A DNA stretch of 64,000 nt from Hibiscus mutabilis (GCA_019671005.1 CM033745.1:43197834-43261833), one strand, 5' to 3'; positions 1 through 11,672 are shown, counted from the stretch's first letter. Numbers and translations: made by a program. Notes: a model not told the origin generated them from the letters alone.

Positions 1-156
1 TTACAAACCCCCAAAATATGGTAAACACATTGCCTTATTAACCGAATTTAAAACCAAGTTTCATACTTAAGTTATTGTCTTGATCTTAGAATTTCCTTGC
101 CGTTCCAATGTTGCCCCATAACTTTAGCGCTCTGCATCAATGTGAAAAATAGAGCG

Positions 157-172
157 TAAGCACGATTGCTTA
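157..172 (-). other. Stem-loop next to the CTCACTAAG motif (E1 LTR)
   Basis: Perfect 6-bp arms TAAGCA and TGCTTA enclose a 4-base loop. On the minus strand the left arm is preceded by CTCAC. The same outer motif, with different inner arm bases, occurs in the LTRs of s1, E4, E5 and the orphan LTR at 39 kb, always about 0.8-1.2 kb before the LTR end where that can be measured. A role in transcript 3' end formation or RNA folding is inference. Confidence 0.55.
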
Positions 173-460
173 GTGAGGATGCTCATACACAAAGCATTGA
201 TGCATTTAAAAACCATTTGAAAACCAAAAACCACTTTGTTCTCAAAACATGCTTAACTACACAAGCATTCTCATTTGTTTTCCAAACAAATAGTGCATAA
301 CAACCACATGCATCATAATATATAAATCTCATGCTTAATTACCAAAACATTACTCATTTGTCTCCACAACAAATCATGCATAATAACCATATGCATCAAA
401 ACATTTATAAACATCATTTATCTCAATGATTCACATATATCGGCAATTAAAGTGACCCGG

Positions 461-659
461 ATGGAACTACCCCCATTCTTGGATAGAACTACCCCTATCC
501 ATACATGTTCGGATACATGGATTCCCTTGATGACACTACCTTCATCAAGTCTCATGGCAATACTACCCCTACCATAACTCACTTCGGCCGGGAATAAAAC
601 TCCCCTATCCCGTTGTGATTACACTACCCCTATCACTTCGCAATAGCATTACCCCTATT
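461..659 (-). repeat. Array of seven small hairpins with a constant loop
   Basis: Seven inverted repeats lie at 461-476, 480-501, 526-549, 554-575, 589-612, 615-636 and 642-659. Each has an 8-base spacer close to (N)ACTACCC on the plus strand, while the flanking arms differ. Examples are TGGATAG/CTATCCA, CTTGATGA/TCATCAAG and ATGG/CCAT. Two are perfect at 7-8 bp; others have a mismatch or a bulge. The array begins about 1.73 kb into the E1 LTR. Constant loop with variable but complementary arms is seen directly; what it does is unknown. Confidence 0.7.
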
Positions 660-2386
660 ATGTAACCGAAGAATTTCACATGATCGATTTTGTATTTATA
701 TTGCACTTTCATCCTATGGATATCCAACTATATCCGAAACTTTCTCATTACGTCACAAAGCCAATATATCATTTCCAAATACATTTACTTACTGTTTTCC
801 AATGCATTTCACAAAACCATTGCATATGCAATACCATATTGCCAAAGACAACATCACATTCCTCTTAGGAACAATTCTCAATGCTCACATGCATTCAAAA
901 TACTTTGATAAACAATGCATATTTAACCAAAATGATGCATTTACAGTAAGTAAATCAAGCCATATTTAAAATCAAAACATGAAAATCAACCATGTTTAAA
1001 CCAATATGAAATCCGCAAGCTCATCTCGAAACCAATAATCAAGCGAAGTAAGAGCGACTTACACTTAAGCTTAGTTAGGCTATAACTAAACCCCCATGAT
1101 CCAACGATCAAAACATTTAAAGAGCTTAAACCCGTTTCCACTCATCGATTTGCCTCACCTCGCTTTCCAACATGAAAAGAGCCTCCGATAAGCAACATAC
1201 ACCACTAGGCAGCCCGACCTTGATCGTCCCTTGATTTAACCACATAAAAAAGAAGGAAAATGCATCATTATGCATTCAACTCACTGCTAAACAAAGATCC
1301 CCTGCAACTTCAACATTCGCCTTCCAAAAACTAGTCGAAACTATCAAAAACAACATCAAACACCTTCCAAACTTAACCCAGCCAAAACCTACTGGTTTAA
1401 TCCATCAATTACCATCAATTACCATCCAAAAACAACCTAACAACATCTTTATACCTCCAACATCCATAAACATCCCACAACTCCTCAAAAACACGTAACT
1501 AACAACCTAGAAATTAGAGATTCACCTAATTTCGAAATTCTAATGTTAAAACCAACTTATTAACATTATCAAACATCAAAAACATGACTAAAACCAATCA
1601 AGAACTCAACAAAATAGATCCAAAACAAAAATCACATGATCTCAACAAATAAACCTTTATTTAACTAATTTCCATTATTAAATCATCAAAACTCATTAGA
1701 AAACATTAAATAATGATCAAATATTTAGGAATTTTAGTAAAGAACCTTTCATTAGAGGAGAAGAACAAAACTTACCTCCAATGAGTGAATTTCCTCTCAA
1801 TTGGATGTTTTTCTCTTGAAAAACAAAGGAAAATGATGAGATTTTGGAAAACAAGATTGAAGAATCCATTAGAAAACAAAAGTTTAAGAAATCAAGACCA
1901 TTACCTGAAATCTTTGATGAAAAAGAGTGTTTGGCTGAAGAGATTTTGAGAGAAAAAGTTACGTCAAAATTAGTTTAATGAAATAAGTACCTTCTTTTAT
2001 TAAATCCCATTTTCATTCCTTAATTAAAACTCTTTAAAATCAATCATAATTGAGAGGAAAAATCTGATAAAAAATTTGGTAATTTGAATCCTTAAAGATT
2101 CTAAGATTTGACCCTTTTTCAAAATAGTTATTAAAACAGTTTTCATTCTTTACATTTTGGTCACTAACCCAAAATGTCAAATGTCTAAAACCCATTTTCC
2201 AAAATTGATTTCACCAAATAGATCCATATATTAAATAATGATTTTAGGATATTTTCCCATATTTTTATCTCACTTAAAATATTTATTCTGATTTTTAACC
2301 TGAATCTGATTCGAATCTCTAATCTCGATCTACCAGACCGTCTAATAAACCTAGCAAACTCCTAGGCCCAAAACTGGGGCGTTAGA

Positions 2387-2400
2387 ACTCTTCCCCTCTT
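2387..2400 (-). other. Polypurine tract of E1
   Basis: On the minus strand the run AAGAGGGGAAGAG lies directly before the LTR start at 2386. This is where plus-strand DNA synthesis is primed in LTR retrotransposons. It sets the orientation of E1 and the internal edge of its 3' LTR. Confidence 0.7.
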
Positions 2401-2429
2401 AAGAAATTTGTCTTTGAAATTTACCTAAA

Positions 2430-3120
2430 GGAAACAAATGTGGAAACTATTTCAACATGTCCTTCTTACTTCCCCACGTGGATTCCTCAACTCCACGTTG
2501 TCGTCACAACATCTTTACAAGCTCAATCATTTTGTCACGAAGAACTTGGGTACTACAATCAAGGATCTTTACAGGTTCCTCCTCGTAAGATAAATCTGGT
2601 CGTAACTCAATGTCTTTCATCGGCATAACATAAGATGGATTCGACCGATACCTTCGCAACATTAATACATGAAATACATCATGAATATTCTTCAACTCAG
2701 GAGGCAACCTCAAAGATAAGCCACAAGACCTATACTCTCCACAATCTCATATGGCCCAGTGAACCTCAGAATAAGCTTTCCTTTACGTCCAAACCGCATC
2801 ACCTTTTTTTAAGGCAACACATTTAAGAACACATGATCATCAACCGCATACTCAATCTCTCTAAACTTGAAATCCACCCAGGACTTTTGACGATCTGAAG
2901 CTGCTCTTAAACAATCACACACAAGCTTTAGCTTCTCATTCGTGCCTTTCAATACATCCAGCATAGAAACATGCTTTTCTCCAACTTCAGCCCAACACAA
3001 AGGCGTAAGTCACTTCCTACCATACAAGTCTTCATACGACGCCATTTGTATACTAGCTTGATAACTATTATTATAAGCGAACTCCACCAAAGGCAACTGC
3101 TTCTCCCAGGTTCCTTAGAA
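2430..3120 (-). pseudogene. E1 integrase C-terminal and chromodomain-like end
   Basis: Two open segments remain. 2809-3000 contains the LRAASDRQKSWVDF block followed by an EYAVDDHVFL block, typical of the region after the integrase core. 2504-2713 contains IHDVFHVLMLRRY and LSYEEEPVKILD, the start of the chromodomain-like tail in Tekay/Del elements. They are in different frames and stops lie between them, so this is a relic. In a working element this part would contact the pre-integration complex and chromatin; here the call rests on motif order only. Confidence 0.7.
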
Positions 3121-3121
3121 C

Positions 3122-3441
3122 TCAATGATGCAATATCTCAACATATCCTCCAAGATTTGAATCACACGTTCTGACTGACCATTCGTCTGAGGATGATACG
3201 GTACTAAAATCTAGCCGTGTACCCAAGGCTTGATGTAAACACTCCCAAAACCTCGCTGTAAACCGCATATCTCTATCTGAAACTATAGACTTGGGCACCC
3301 CGTGAAAACGCACAATCTCGGCAATATACAAATTTGCCAACTTATCCAAGGTATACGTCGTATGCAATTGCACAAAATGTGCACAATTTGTAAACCGATC
3401 AACAATCACCCAAATAGAATCTTTTTTGGTTGGTGTCAACG
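3122..3441 (-). pseudogene. E1 integrase catalytic core
   Basis: The stretch DRFTNCAHFVQ and the motif VSDRDMRFTARFW carry the region of the second catalytic Asp of the DDE core. The frame then shifts after LDFSTV, so the segment that should hold the catalytic Glu continues in another frame near 3180. The start at 3454 is just inside the first repeat of the 602-bp triplication, so the core joins directly to the duplicated zinc-finger region. Non-functional as read. Confidence 0.7.
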
Positions 3442-5216
3442 GCAGTCCGGACACAAAATCTATGGAGATTCTCTTCCATTTTCATTATGGTATTCTCAAC
3501 GGTTACAACAGCTCGGAAGGAAATTGATGCTTAGCTTTGACACGTTGACATACCATGCATCGAGTAACAAAATCAGCTACATATTTCTTTAATCTCACCC
3601 AATGGTACTCATCTTTCAAACCCCGATACATCTTAGCACTACTGAGGTGCATAGCAAAAGAACTAGTATGCAATTCGATCAAAATGGTACGTCTCAACTC
3701 ATCATCATTAGGCACCACTAACCGGTCTTTGAAGCACAAAACACCATCATCATTAAAGTGAAAATCCGTCAGATTTCCATCCATAATATCCTTAACATGA
3801 GGTACCAGCTTCTCATCAAAAGGTTACTTTGCCTTAATCAATTGTGATAATGACGACTTAAATTGAAACTCAGCCAACAAGCCTTCATCTTGTGCCACAT
3901 TTAACCGTACAAACATCGCCCATAACTCCACCGCAGCCTTCCTACTCAAAGCATCAGCTACAACATTAGCCTTACCCGGATGATACTTAATCGTCAAGTC
4001 ATAATCCTTAACGGTTGCAACATTAGCCTTACTCAAAGCATCAGCAGTCCAGACACAAAATCTATAGAGATTCTCTTCCATTTTCATCATGGTATTCTCA
4101 ACGGTTGCAACAGCCCGAAAAGAAACTGATGCTTAGCTTTGATACATTGACATACCATGCATCGAGTAACAAAATTAGCTACATCTTTCTTTAATCCCAC
4201 CCAATAGTACTTATCTTTCAAACCCCGGTACATCTTAGTACTACTGGGGTGCATAGCAAAAGGACTAGTATGCAATTCGGTCAAAATGGTACGTCTCAAC
4301 TCATCATCATTAGGCACCACTAACCGGTCTTTGAAGCACAAAACACCATCATCATTAAAGTGAAAATCCGTCAGATTTCCATCCATAATGTCCTTAACAT
4401 GCGGTACCAACTTCTTATCAAAAGGTTGCTTTGCCTTAATCAATTGTGACAATGACGACTTAACTTGAAACTTAGCCAACAAGCCTCCATCTTGTGCCAC
4501 ACTCAACCGTACAAACATCGCCGTAACTCCACCGTAACCTTCCTACTCAAAGCATCAACTACAACATTAGTCTTACCCAGATGATACTCAATCGTCAAGT
4601 CATAATCCTTAATGGTTGCAACATTAGCTTTACTCAAAGCATCAGCAGTCCGGACACAAAATTTATGGAGATTCTCTTCTATTTTCATTATGGTATTCTC
4701 AATGGTTGCAACAGACCGGAAGGAAACTGATGCTTAGCTTTGACACGTTGACATACCATGCATCGAGTAACAAAATCAGCTACATCTTTCTTTAATCCCA
4801 CCCAATAGTACTCATCTTTCAAACCCTGGTACATCTTAGTACTATTGGGGTGCATAGCAAAATGACTAGTATGCAATTCGGTCAAAATGGTACGCCTCAA
4901 CTCATCATTATTAGGCACCACTAACCGGTCTCTGAAGCACAAAACACCATCATCATTAAAGTGAAAATCCGTCAGATTTCCATCCATAATATCCTTAACA
5001 TGAGGTACCAACTTCTCATCAAAAGGTTGCTTTGTCTTAATCAATTGTGACAATGACGACTTAACTTGAAACTCAGCCAACAAGCCTCCATCTTGTGCCA
5101 CACTCAACCGTGCAAACATCACCGGTAACTCCACCGTAACCTTCCTACTCAAATCATCAGCTACAACATTAGCCTTACCCGGATGATACTCAATCGTCAA
5201 GTCATAATCCTTAAGC
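3442..5216 (-). repeat. Three tandem copies of a 602-bp segment of E1 pol
   Basis: Copies start at 3442, 4044 and 4645 (periods 602 and 601), each opening with GCAGTCC(A/G)GACACAAAAT. On the minus strand each codes for the end of RNase H (HPGKANVVADALSRK block), a linker and the integrase zinc-binding region (for example HTSPFAMHPSSTKMY then CMVCQRVKAKH). The junctions near 4003-4043 and 4604-4644 share the same short patchwork of bits taken from both unit ends. Copies differ at scattered bases and in frame. A normal element has this segment once, so the extra copies make the polyprotein non-functional. Confidence 0.85.
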
Positions 5217-5218
5217 AA

Positions 5219-5829
5219 CTCTAACCACCTTCATTGCGTAAGATTCAAATCCTTTTGCATCATCAAATACTTCAAACTCTTGTGATCCGTGTACACAATA
5301 CACTTCTCACCATAGAGATAATGCCTCCAAATTTTCAATGCAAACACCACTGTGAAAAGCTCAAGATTGTACGTAGGATAATTGTGGTCGTGCATCTTCA
5401 ACTATCTAAATACATAAGCCACAACTTTTCCTTCTTGCATCAACACACAACCCAAACCAACATATGATGCATCACTATAAACTATGAACTCTTTTCCTAA
5501 CTTGGGTTGAATCAAAACTGGAGCATGAGTCAAAACCTCCTTCAACTTCTCAAAACTATGTTGTTAACTTTTCGTCCACACATAAGAAATATTCTTTTGC
5601 AGCAACTTCGTCAACGGGGCAGCTATACTAGAAAACCATCCACAAAATGAAGATAATACCCAACCAACCCAAGAAAACTACGAACCTTAGATATTGACTT
5701 AGGTTGTTTCCAATTAAGAATAACCTCTACTTTTTATGGATCAACACAAATACCCTTCGCGGAAACCACATGACCAAGAAATATAACTTCCCTAAGACAA
5801 AACTCACACATACTCAACTTGGCATACAA
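5219..5829 (-). pseudogene. E1 RNase H and reverse transcriptase thumb
   Basis: On the minus strand the translation contains KEFIVYSDAS, GCVLMQEGKVVAY, ALKIWRHYLYGEK and YTDHKSLKYL, the usual gypsy RNase H blocks with acidic residues still present. An in-frame TAG follows VFR in the first third. The RT thumb (about 5500-5829) is more worn, with several stops. It lies directly between the RT core and the triplicated segment. RNase H would degrade the RNA strand during reverse transcription. Confidence 0.7.
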
Positions 5830-6306
5830 CTAATGCTTATTCAATGCTTGCAATACAATTCGTAAATGCCGATCATACTCGTCCTCGATACGAGAGTACA
5901 CGAGAATATCATCGATAAAAACAATCACAAACTGATCATGGTACTCATGAAACACCCTATTCATCATATCCATGAAAGTAGCCGGGGCATTTGTCAAACC
6001 AAACGGCATCACCAAAAACTCATAATGTCTATACCTCGTGCGAAAAACAGTTTTTAGCACATCTGCATCTTTAACTTTTAACTGATAATGCCCTAATCTC
6101 AAATCAATCTTAGAGAAAACCACCGCGCCACAAAATTGATCAAACAAGTCATCAATCCTAGGCAACAGATACTTATTCTTAACTGTCAACTTATTTAATT
6201 GGCGATAATCAATACACATACGCACTGTACCATCATTCTTTTTCACAAAAAGAACTGGTGCACCCCAAGGTGAAACACTAGGTCGAATAAACTCATGATC
6301 CAACAA
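5830..6306 (-). pseudogene. E1 reverse transcriptase core
   Basis: An open segment of 158 residues holds the RT motifs in order: WGAPVLFVKKNDG, MCIDYRQLNKLT, FSKIDLRLGHYQ, MPFGLTNAPATF and VFIDDILVYS. The FIDD catalytic box is intact. The segment starts at a Met inside the domain, and the upstream part continues in a neighbouring frame (6310-6744). This is the best preserved part of E1. It is a fragment of a polyprotein, not a stand-alone gene. Confidence 0.85.
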
Positions 6307-6309
6307 ATG

Positions 6310-6965
6310 TTAAAGCTGCGTCTTCAATTTCTTTAATTCCTTTGGTGCCATACGATAAGTAGTAATGGACATCGGAGTCGTACCTGAGTACGTCTCAATT
6401 CTGAATTCCACCTCTCTATCTAGAGGTAAACCCAACAACTCTTTAGGAAACACCTTTGAAAAATCATAAACAATCCGAATGTCCTGTACTCGAACACCCC
6501 TGACTTCCAAATTCATCACAACTACAAGGTAAGCTTGACAACCTCCTTGCATCATCCTCTCCGCTTGCGTAGCTGAAACAACATCAAACAAGAATTTCAT
6601 ATTCTCGCCAACCATCACAACTTCACAATCATCAGCAAGCTTTAGAGAAATCCTTTTGGATACAAAATCCATAGCCTCCTTATGCTCTCTTAACCAATTA
6701 ATACCCAAAATAACATCAAAACCATGAAACGACAACTTCATCAAATCTACGGCAAACTCATAACCCTAAACAACTAAAGGGCATCTCCTATACAACCTTA
6801 TAACCGTAACCGTCTCTCCAAAAGAAAAAGTTACCAACCTACCAACATTCAAGATCTCAACAGGAACATTCAACAAATGCGCATGCTCACTCAAGATGTA
6901 TGAATGAGTAGACTCCGAATCAATTGAAGAAAATAATGACAAAGATTAAAAGGTAAAGGTAATTG
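6310..6965 (-). pseudogene. E1 aspartic protease and protease-RT linker
   Basis: Around 6895-6925 the minus strand reads IDSESTHSYIL, the protease active-site region, with Glu where the DSG motif normally has Gly. The 6310-6744 segment continues with HGFDVILGINWL, the C-terminal protease block, then the linker (LGLPLDREVEFRIE, TPMSITTYRMAP). A stop separates the two parts near 6760. The protease would release gag and pol proteins; the changed active site and the stops argue against activity. Confidence 0.7.
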
Positions 6966-6968
6966 TGA

Positions 6969-7592
6969 TCACATCAGTGTCATTGCGGCCCTCAAGATGA
7001 GCATAAACTCGAGTCGGCCCACCATTGTCCAGTGCACTGCCACTGTATGAGCCACGGTCCTCTGACCATCCTTGCGCCTCTGAAAATTACCGCTTCCACG
7101 GCATTGGCCTCTAGCAGGTGCGACAGCCTGCACTGAAACATCTCTTGCAACATGGGGATAGTCATGCTTCAGGTGATCCACACTCCCAACAAGTTCCAAT
7201 AGTACCCCAACATTTACCAATATGACGTCTCCCACAACGCTCACATCCGGCAACAACTCGCACATTCTGATCATGATTACCACCACTGTTACGCTTGTAA
7301 TCCTTCTTGAAATGCTTACCACACAATCTCTTATTCTGTCTCCTAGAAAAACCAGAATCAGCCGCTTGCTATCTCGAGCTCACATTTGCCGATTGCATTG
7401 GCTCGCCCAAGGATTGCTCGATATCCTTAAACTGGTTGATCAACACATCAAAATTTGTATAATCCACAGCCAACAAATATGTCTTGATATTCTTAGCAAG
7501 ACCGTAACGGAATCGATCACATCTATGACGATCGTTTGGCACCAACTTAGGAATATACTGACTCAAGCGAACAAACTTCACCTCATACTCAG
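6969..7592 (-). pseudogene. E1 gag, 3' part with zinc knuckles, cut by E2
   Basis: The end nearest E2 encodes the capsid tail (VRLSQYIPKLVPNDRHRCDRF, 7369-7602, of which the last 10 bases belong to the E2 LTR). Near 7200-7250 the minus strand reads CERCGRRHIGKC, a first zinc knuckle, and CWECG, the start of a second. The second knuckle is broken by a frameshift, and its last Cys position reads Tyr (HDYP). The N-terminal gag lies beyond the E2 insertion and is not in the window. Confidence 0.65.
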
Positions 7593-10074
7593 TGTAATAC
7601 ACTAATTTTACCCGAGTATACGTATATATACTATATTTTTATAAATACAACCCAAATAGTAATAAATATATAAATATTCAGTCTATAAATAATAAAACTC
7701 CATTCCAATGTTCATTTTACACTTCTAAACACCTCAAATCCGTTTACAAAACCAGGCCTAAATTCCAATATCCTATTATCCCAAACAAGCACAAAAATCT
7801 GATAAGCCCCTTTTCTCGCCCAAATTTGTATTCAAAAGGACAAGTGGCAGTGCTCTATTGGTCCAAAATAGCATTACATGGATTATGGTTTTCTTCTCTG
7901 CTGACATTAGCACCATGACATCATCCCTTCATCACTTCCCACTCACTATAAATAGGAGATAGGAAATTTGTGTCAGGAATTAATGGCTAATCAATGATTT
8001 AAATAATAATAATAATAATAAATTAATAAAGAGGGAGAGAAAAAGACCTTGGGAAACCAAACCGGTGTTGGAGGCTGAACCGCTATTGGAACGCGAATCA
8101 ATCGCCAAGAGATACTTCGGTCAACACTGCTGTGATGATCGTCGGAAGGTAACTTTCTTTTGATCTCTCTATTTTTGCAAAAAAGAAATGTCAGTTTGCA
8201 AGCATATAAATCCGAACCAAAATGAAAGTAAGGAGTAGATCGGAAAACTTATCTTGCGGTGGCCGACGTTTGGTTTAATGGTGGAGTTGACGAGGGATTA
8301 GGGTTTTGGGTAGTTTAGGTTTAGATTTGGGGAATATTGGATCATTCTATTGAGCTGAGTTAGATCTAGAGTATTTGGGGTTAAAAACTGGGTTTTTAGG
8401 TGATTTTGGGTTCGAACGGCGATGGCGCGTGACAGTCAGAAGATGGTCGAAATTCGCCTACGGCGGCCGACGAACGGTGAGGCGCGGATGGAGCTCGATG
8501 GTCTAGGATCTATGCGGCGGGGCTCGTGGTGGTCGGAGGCGGCGTTCATCAAGTTTTTCAATTTTTTGAGAAACATGGATGAACACCATATGAAAACCAT
8601 GGTGTTTGATCCGTTTAAAGGGGAAATTTCTAGGTTTGGGTGTTTCTGATAGAGAGAGGGCAGAGGATGTAGGCTTAGAGAAAGAGAGTTAAAATTGAAA
8701 ATAGGAAAAATAGGCTAAAATCGGTTTTGGGGGGTTTTATAATTAGACCCGCGTACTGACTCGAACCCAGATAGGATCTGCGCTTTTTCGAAGCGGGTCG
8801 GGTCTGACCCGTGCCTTTTTGATTCAGGGGTTAATTACTATTTTAATCCCTCAAGTTTTATAGCGTATTACATTTTGGTCATCTCTCATTTGTAATTTGG
8901 CTCTCCAAGTCTGTAATGAATTCAACTTAGCCCTGTTGTTAATTGTTTTAGTTAAATTTAATTGTTTAATTTATATGAGTGTTGCATGATTTAAATTAAG
9001 CATATAGTTTTTTAATATTTAGATAATTAATTCACTTAGTTTTAAATAATTAGAGCCTTAACATTAGGTTCCTTAATTAAATCCAATAATTTAAATAAAT
9101 GAGATAATTTTAGAAAATAAATGATTATTAAATGGAAACTTTAAAGTCCTAAGTTGGTTAGTATCTCATTGTAACGAGATGTTAATCAAGAGGGCTTTTT
9201 AGTAGAACATTTAATATTTCATTTGAACTCATAACATGTAATCAAACATAGTTAATTAAGTATAAAGTTGAATTAGGGTTAGGTTTAAATAATTAGAGTC
9301 ATCAAATAAATAGGAATATTGTTGATTTAGGGCTTAATATGGATAGTGCCCAAGCAATTGAGTGTTATCACATAAACTCCTAAATTCGATAATATTCATA
9401 GTTTCTTTTAATAAATTTAATTAATTAGATCCCTATTAAGTTAGAACTTAAAATTAACAAGAAAATAATTGGGCATGCATTAATAACCTTTTGTGTTGGG
9501 ATATATTTTTAAATATGAATCGAAGTATCCTAAAGTAACTAGATGTTTCCAAACTCATATTCGTTTAAAAATGTATTTCCTTATAAAAGAATATCCCCAT
9601 TTGGAATTTAAATCCATGTCAATAAGTATGGTTAAGTTTAATTTAAATTATTGTTTGAAAAGCCAAAATGCCACGTGAAATTAAAAACGTACCGATAACG
9701 GGCATTTGTGGGGGTGCTAATCCTTCTCCATACGTAACCGACTCCCGAACTCAAATTTTAAGAAAATGAATCTCTGGTTATGGTGTCTGGTCTATCAAAG
9801 TGACCGGTGGCAACTCCAAAAGTATTTTTGATATTAAATAAAATGGGTAATTTTCATGATTAATTAATAAAATTAATTTAATAAGAAAAACATTTTTTTA
9901 AGATAAAATGAAAGGAAAATCAGTTTTATGGTTAATTAAGTAAAAACGTGATTTAACATAAAAACCCCAATTTTCAAAGTTAAATAAATTGGAATGAACA
10001 AAAAAACCCTAATTCTAAAAAGAATCAATCGTCAGACTATTTTTCACACTTTGGTTTTAAAAATGGACGCAACA
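7593..10074 (+). repeat. E2 5' LTR (Tat/Ogre type), 2482 bp
   Basis: It starts TGTAATACACTAATTTTACC and ends GGACGCAACA, directly before a Tat-type primer binding site. The first 1.7 kb is repeated at 17767-19501, which proves it is an LTR. It has a TATA box at 7946-7953, an (AAT)n run near 8008, and a GC-rich patch at 8420-8560. The last third contains the block GTAACCGACTCCCGAACTC (near 9736), also present in related form in the E3 LTR and in s2, so the three are relatives. Confidence 0.9.
7946..7953 (+). promoter_or_regulatory. TATA box of the E2 5' LTR
   Basis: TATAAATA in the context CACTATAAATAGGAG, a strong plant TATA box about 350 bp into the LTR. The same box stands at 18144-18151 in the other LTR. 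It marks the likely U3/R region of E2. Confidence 0.7.
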
Positions 10075-10077
10075 GCT

Positions 10078-10095
10078 TGGCGACTCTGCTGGGGA
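10078..10095 (+). other. Primer binding site of E2
   Basis: TGGCGACTCTGCTGGGGA begins 3 bases after the LTR end. The same sequence with one change follows the E3 LTR (21597). This type of site is characteristic of Ogre/Tat elements, where it pairs with the 3' end of a tRNA (reported as tRNA-Arg). Confidence 0.8.
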
Positions 10096-10740
10096 AATAA
10101 AATTGAGAGTCAGACCTAATTAATTAATTTCACGTGACATTTCGACATTTCGAACAATAATTTGAATTTAATTTCTCCAATACTTATTGGATGAATTTTC
10201 AGGAAGAATGAATGTAGCTTTTGTTTATGATATATCTTTCATTCATGCATAAGCCTTTTACCCAGGCTTTTCACCCTTAAGTGGGAGCGAGACATGATTC
10301 GACGTGAGGCTCTCCACCTCCGAGTTTAGAATTTTGTTTTTCTTCCGGTATACTAACCTAATGTAACGTGAGGTTTACGCCTCCGACAGAAGGGGCCGTA
10401 TACTCCTGAATCGATGTCTTGTTGACAGTAATGACAATTTGGGTACCCAGAGTCTAGAACGAAACCCACATGCTGTTACCTAGAAACCTACCTCGCTAGA
10501 GCCAGACAGGGACCTAGGACAGACGCAGTCAGTTTAAATACATTTTCCTGGTTATTTTCTCCTCTCAATAAATTGCTTTATTGTAGCAATTTAAAGTTTT
10601 TGCCTTTAATATTATTTTACCGTACTAACACTTTTTTTTTTGTTGTTTTGTTTTGTTATCATCTTTTAATACATCTGGCATCATTTTGCATTAGTTAGAG
10701 GTATCGATTTGAGGGTCAGTCAAGTTAAGTAGTGTTCATA

Positions 10741-11434
10741 ATGGTCAATGGGTTTGATAAACAAGGAGAAGGCTGGTCCCGGTCAGAGAAGACTTGGTTC
10801 AAAAGGTTTAATATCTAGGGGAAAGATGTATCAAGATGTAAGTAGCTACAAGAAGTTGTATAAAGGCGTTAAGAGGGCAGTGAAAGAGGGGATTTAAGAA
10901 TTGACAGATTCAAGCAGCCGGATCAAACAAATATTAGAGGAAGAGCGAGTGTGGAATTCAGAGTTGTCATCACAAGTCTCACAGTTAGAGGAAACTATTG
11001 AAAGGGTATGATAACAAGGAAAAGACGATCTTTAGCAAGTGAGCAGCTGAGGAAAAGGTGGTAAAATTGGAAAGCGTCCTTCGGTATTTGAAAGACTCGT
11101 TTGTAAGTTTTAGAAGGGGCACTACAAATGGAAGACAATGAACTGAAAGGCAAGCTTGAGGTAGCCATCTAGACTATCTAAAGGCAGAATCATGAAACAA
11201 TTAATTTCGGAAGCCAAGAGCGGTGAATCGCCTAGTTTGTGCAGATTTTTCAAAGAAACCATGAACCTACAACAACATCCTTTTATTGATATTGAGTTGG
11301 GACAGGTGCAGACTCAGATGCTAAATGAAGTGATTAGTCTAGGAATAGGGGTTGGACATTTTAGTAATGAGATTGTCTATTTCTTGTATTTGACCTTTTG
11401 GCTAATGGATGTTTCTCTAAAGACTAGTCCCTGA
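10741..11434 (+). pseudogene. E2 leader region with degenerate reading frames
   Basis: From ATG 10741 a frame reads MVNGFDKQGEGWSRSEK and then breaks. Further on, EEERVWNSELSSQVSQLEET (about 10,938) looks like coiled coil. An 80-residue open segment at 11192-11434 matches nothing I recognise. Some Ogre elements carry an extra ORF before gag; this could be its remains, but no diagnostic motif supports that. E3 has no comparable region. Confidence 0.3.
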
Positions 11435-11459
11435 AATCGATACCTTATGCATTCATGCA

Positions 11460-11672
11460 TTACATCGCTTAAACAATGCATTTTTCAGATAACATCACAT
11501 TTTTTAAATAACATTGCATTTGCATTTAACATTGCATTTTTTTCAAAATAACATTGTATATGCATTTAACATCACATTTTTCAATAACATTGCATTTGCA
11601 TTTAACATTGCATTTTTTTCCAAATAACATTGCATTCTTTTCAAAAATGACATTTTCTTTCAAAAAAACATT
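11460..11672 (+). repeat. Imperfect tandem repeat of AACATTGCATTT units
   Basis: The words AACATTGCATTTGCATTT and AACATTGCATTTTTTTC alternate several times, with variants AACATCACATTT. Total length is about 210 bp, just upstream of the E2 gag start. Probably replication slippage in the untranslated leader; no coding frame uses it. Confidence 0.7.

Larger units (their letters stand above)
1..2386 (-). repeat. E1 3' LTR, partial (Tekay/Del-like chromovirus)
   Basis: This is the downstream LTR of the minus-strand element E1. Read on the minus strand, a purine-rich tract (2387-2400) is followed by a TCTAACGCCCC start, a one-base decay of the TGTAACGCCCC start usual for this group. The LTR runs off the left edge of the window, so its length is unknown but above 2.3 kb. 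It has no coding capacity that I can support. It carries a stem-loop at 157-172 and an array of small hairpins at 461-659, both listed separately. The 5' LTR of E1 is not in the window. Confidence 0.75.
2401..7592 (-). mobile_element. E1 internal region: degenerate Ty3/gypsy chromovirus gag-pol
   Basis: Reading from 7592 down to 2401, the order is gag, protease, reverse transcriptase, RNase H, integrase and a C-terminal chromodomain-like end, the Ty3/gypsy order. The reading frame is broken many times. The upstream part of gag and the 5' LTR are absent because E2 starts at 7593, preceded by the possible target bases CTCAG. A 602-bp triplication expands the RNase H/integrase border. The element cannot be autonomous as it stands. 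Confidence 0.85.

Noticed and set aside
461..659. CRISPR-like or satellite interpretation of the hairpin array
   Set aside because: Spacing is irregular (19-46 bp), arms are not repeated, and this is plant LTR sequence, so neither CRISPR nor simple satellite fits.
3503..5218. Several separate integrase-like small genes
   Set aside because: They are frames within the three tandem copies of a single E1 pol segment, not independent genes.
8422..8649. 75-codon ORF in the E2 5' LTR
   Set aside because: The matching part of the 3' LTR (18599 onwards) does not keep the frame. It is the GC-rich part of an LTR.
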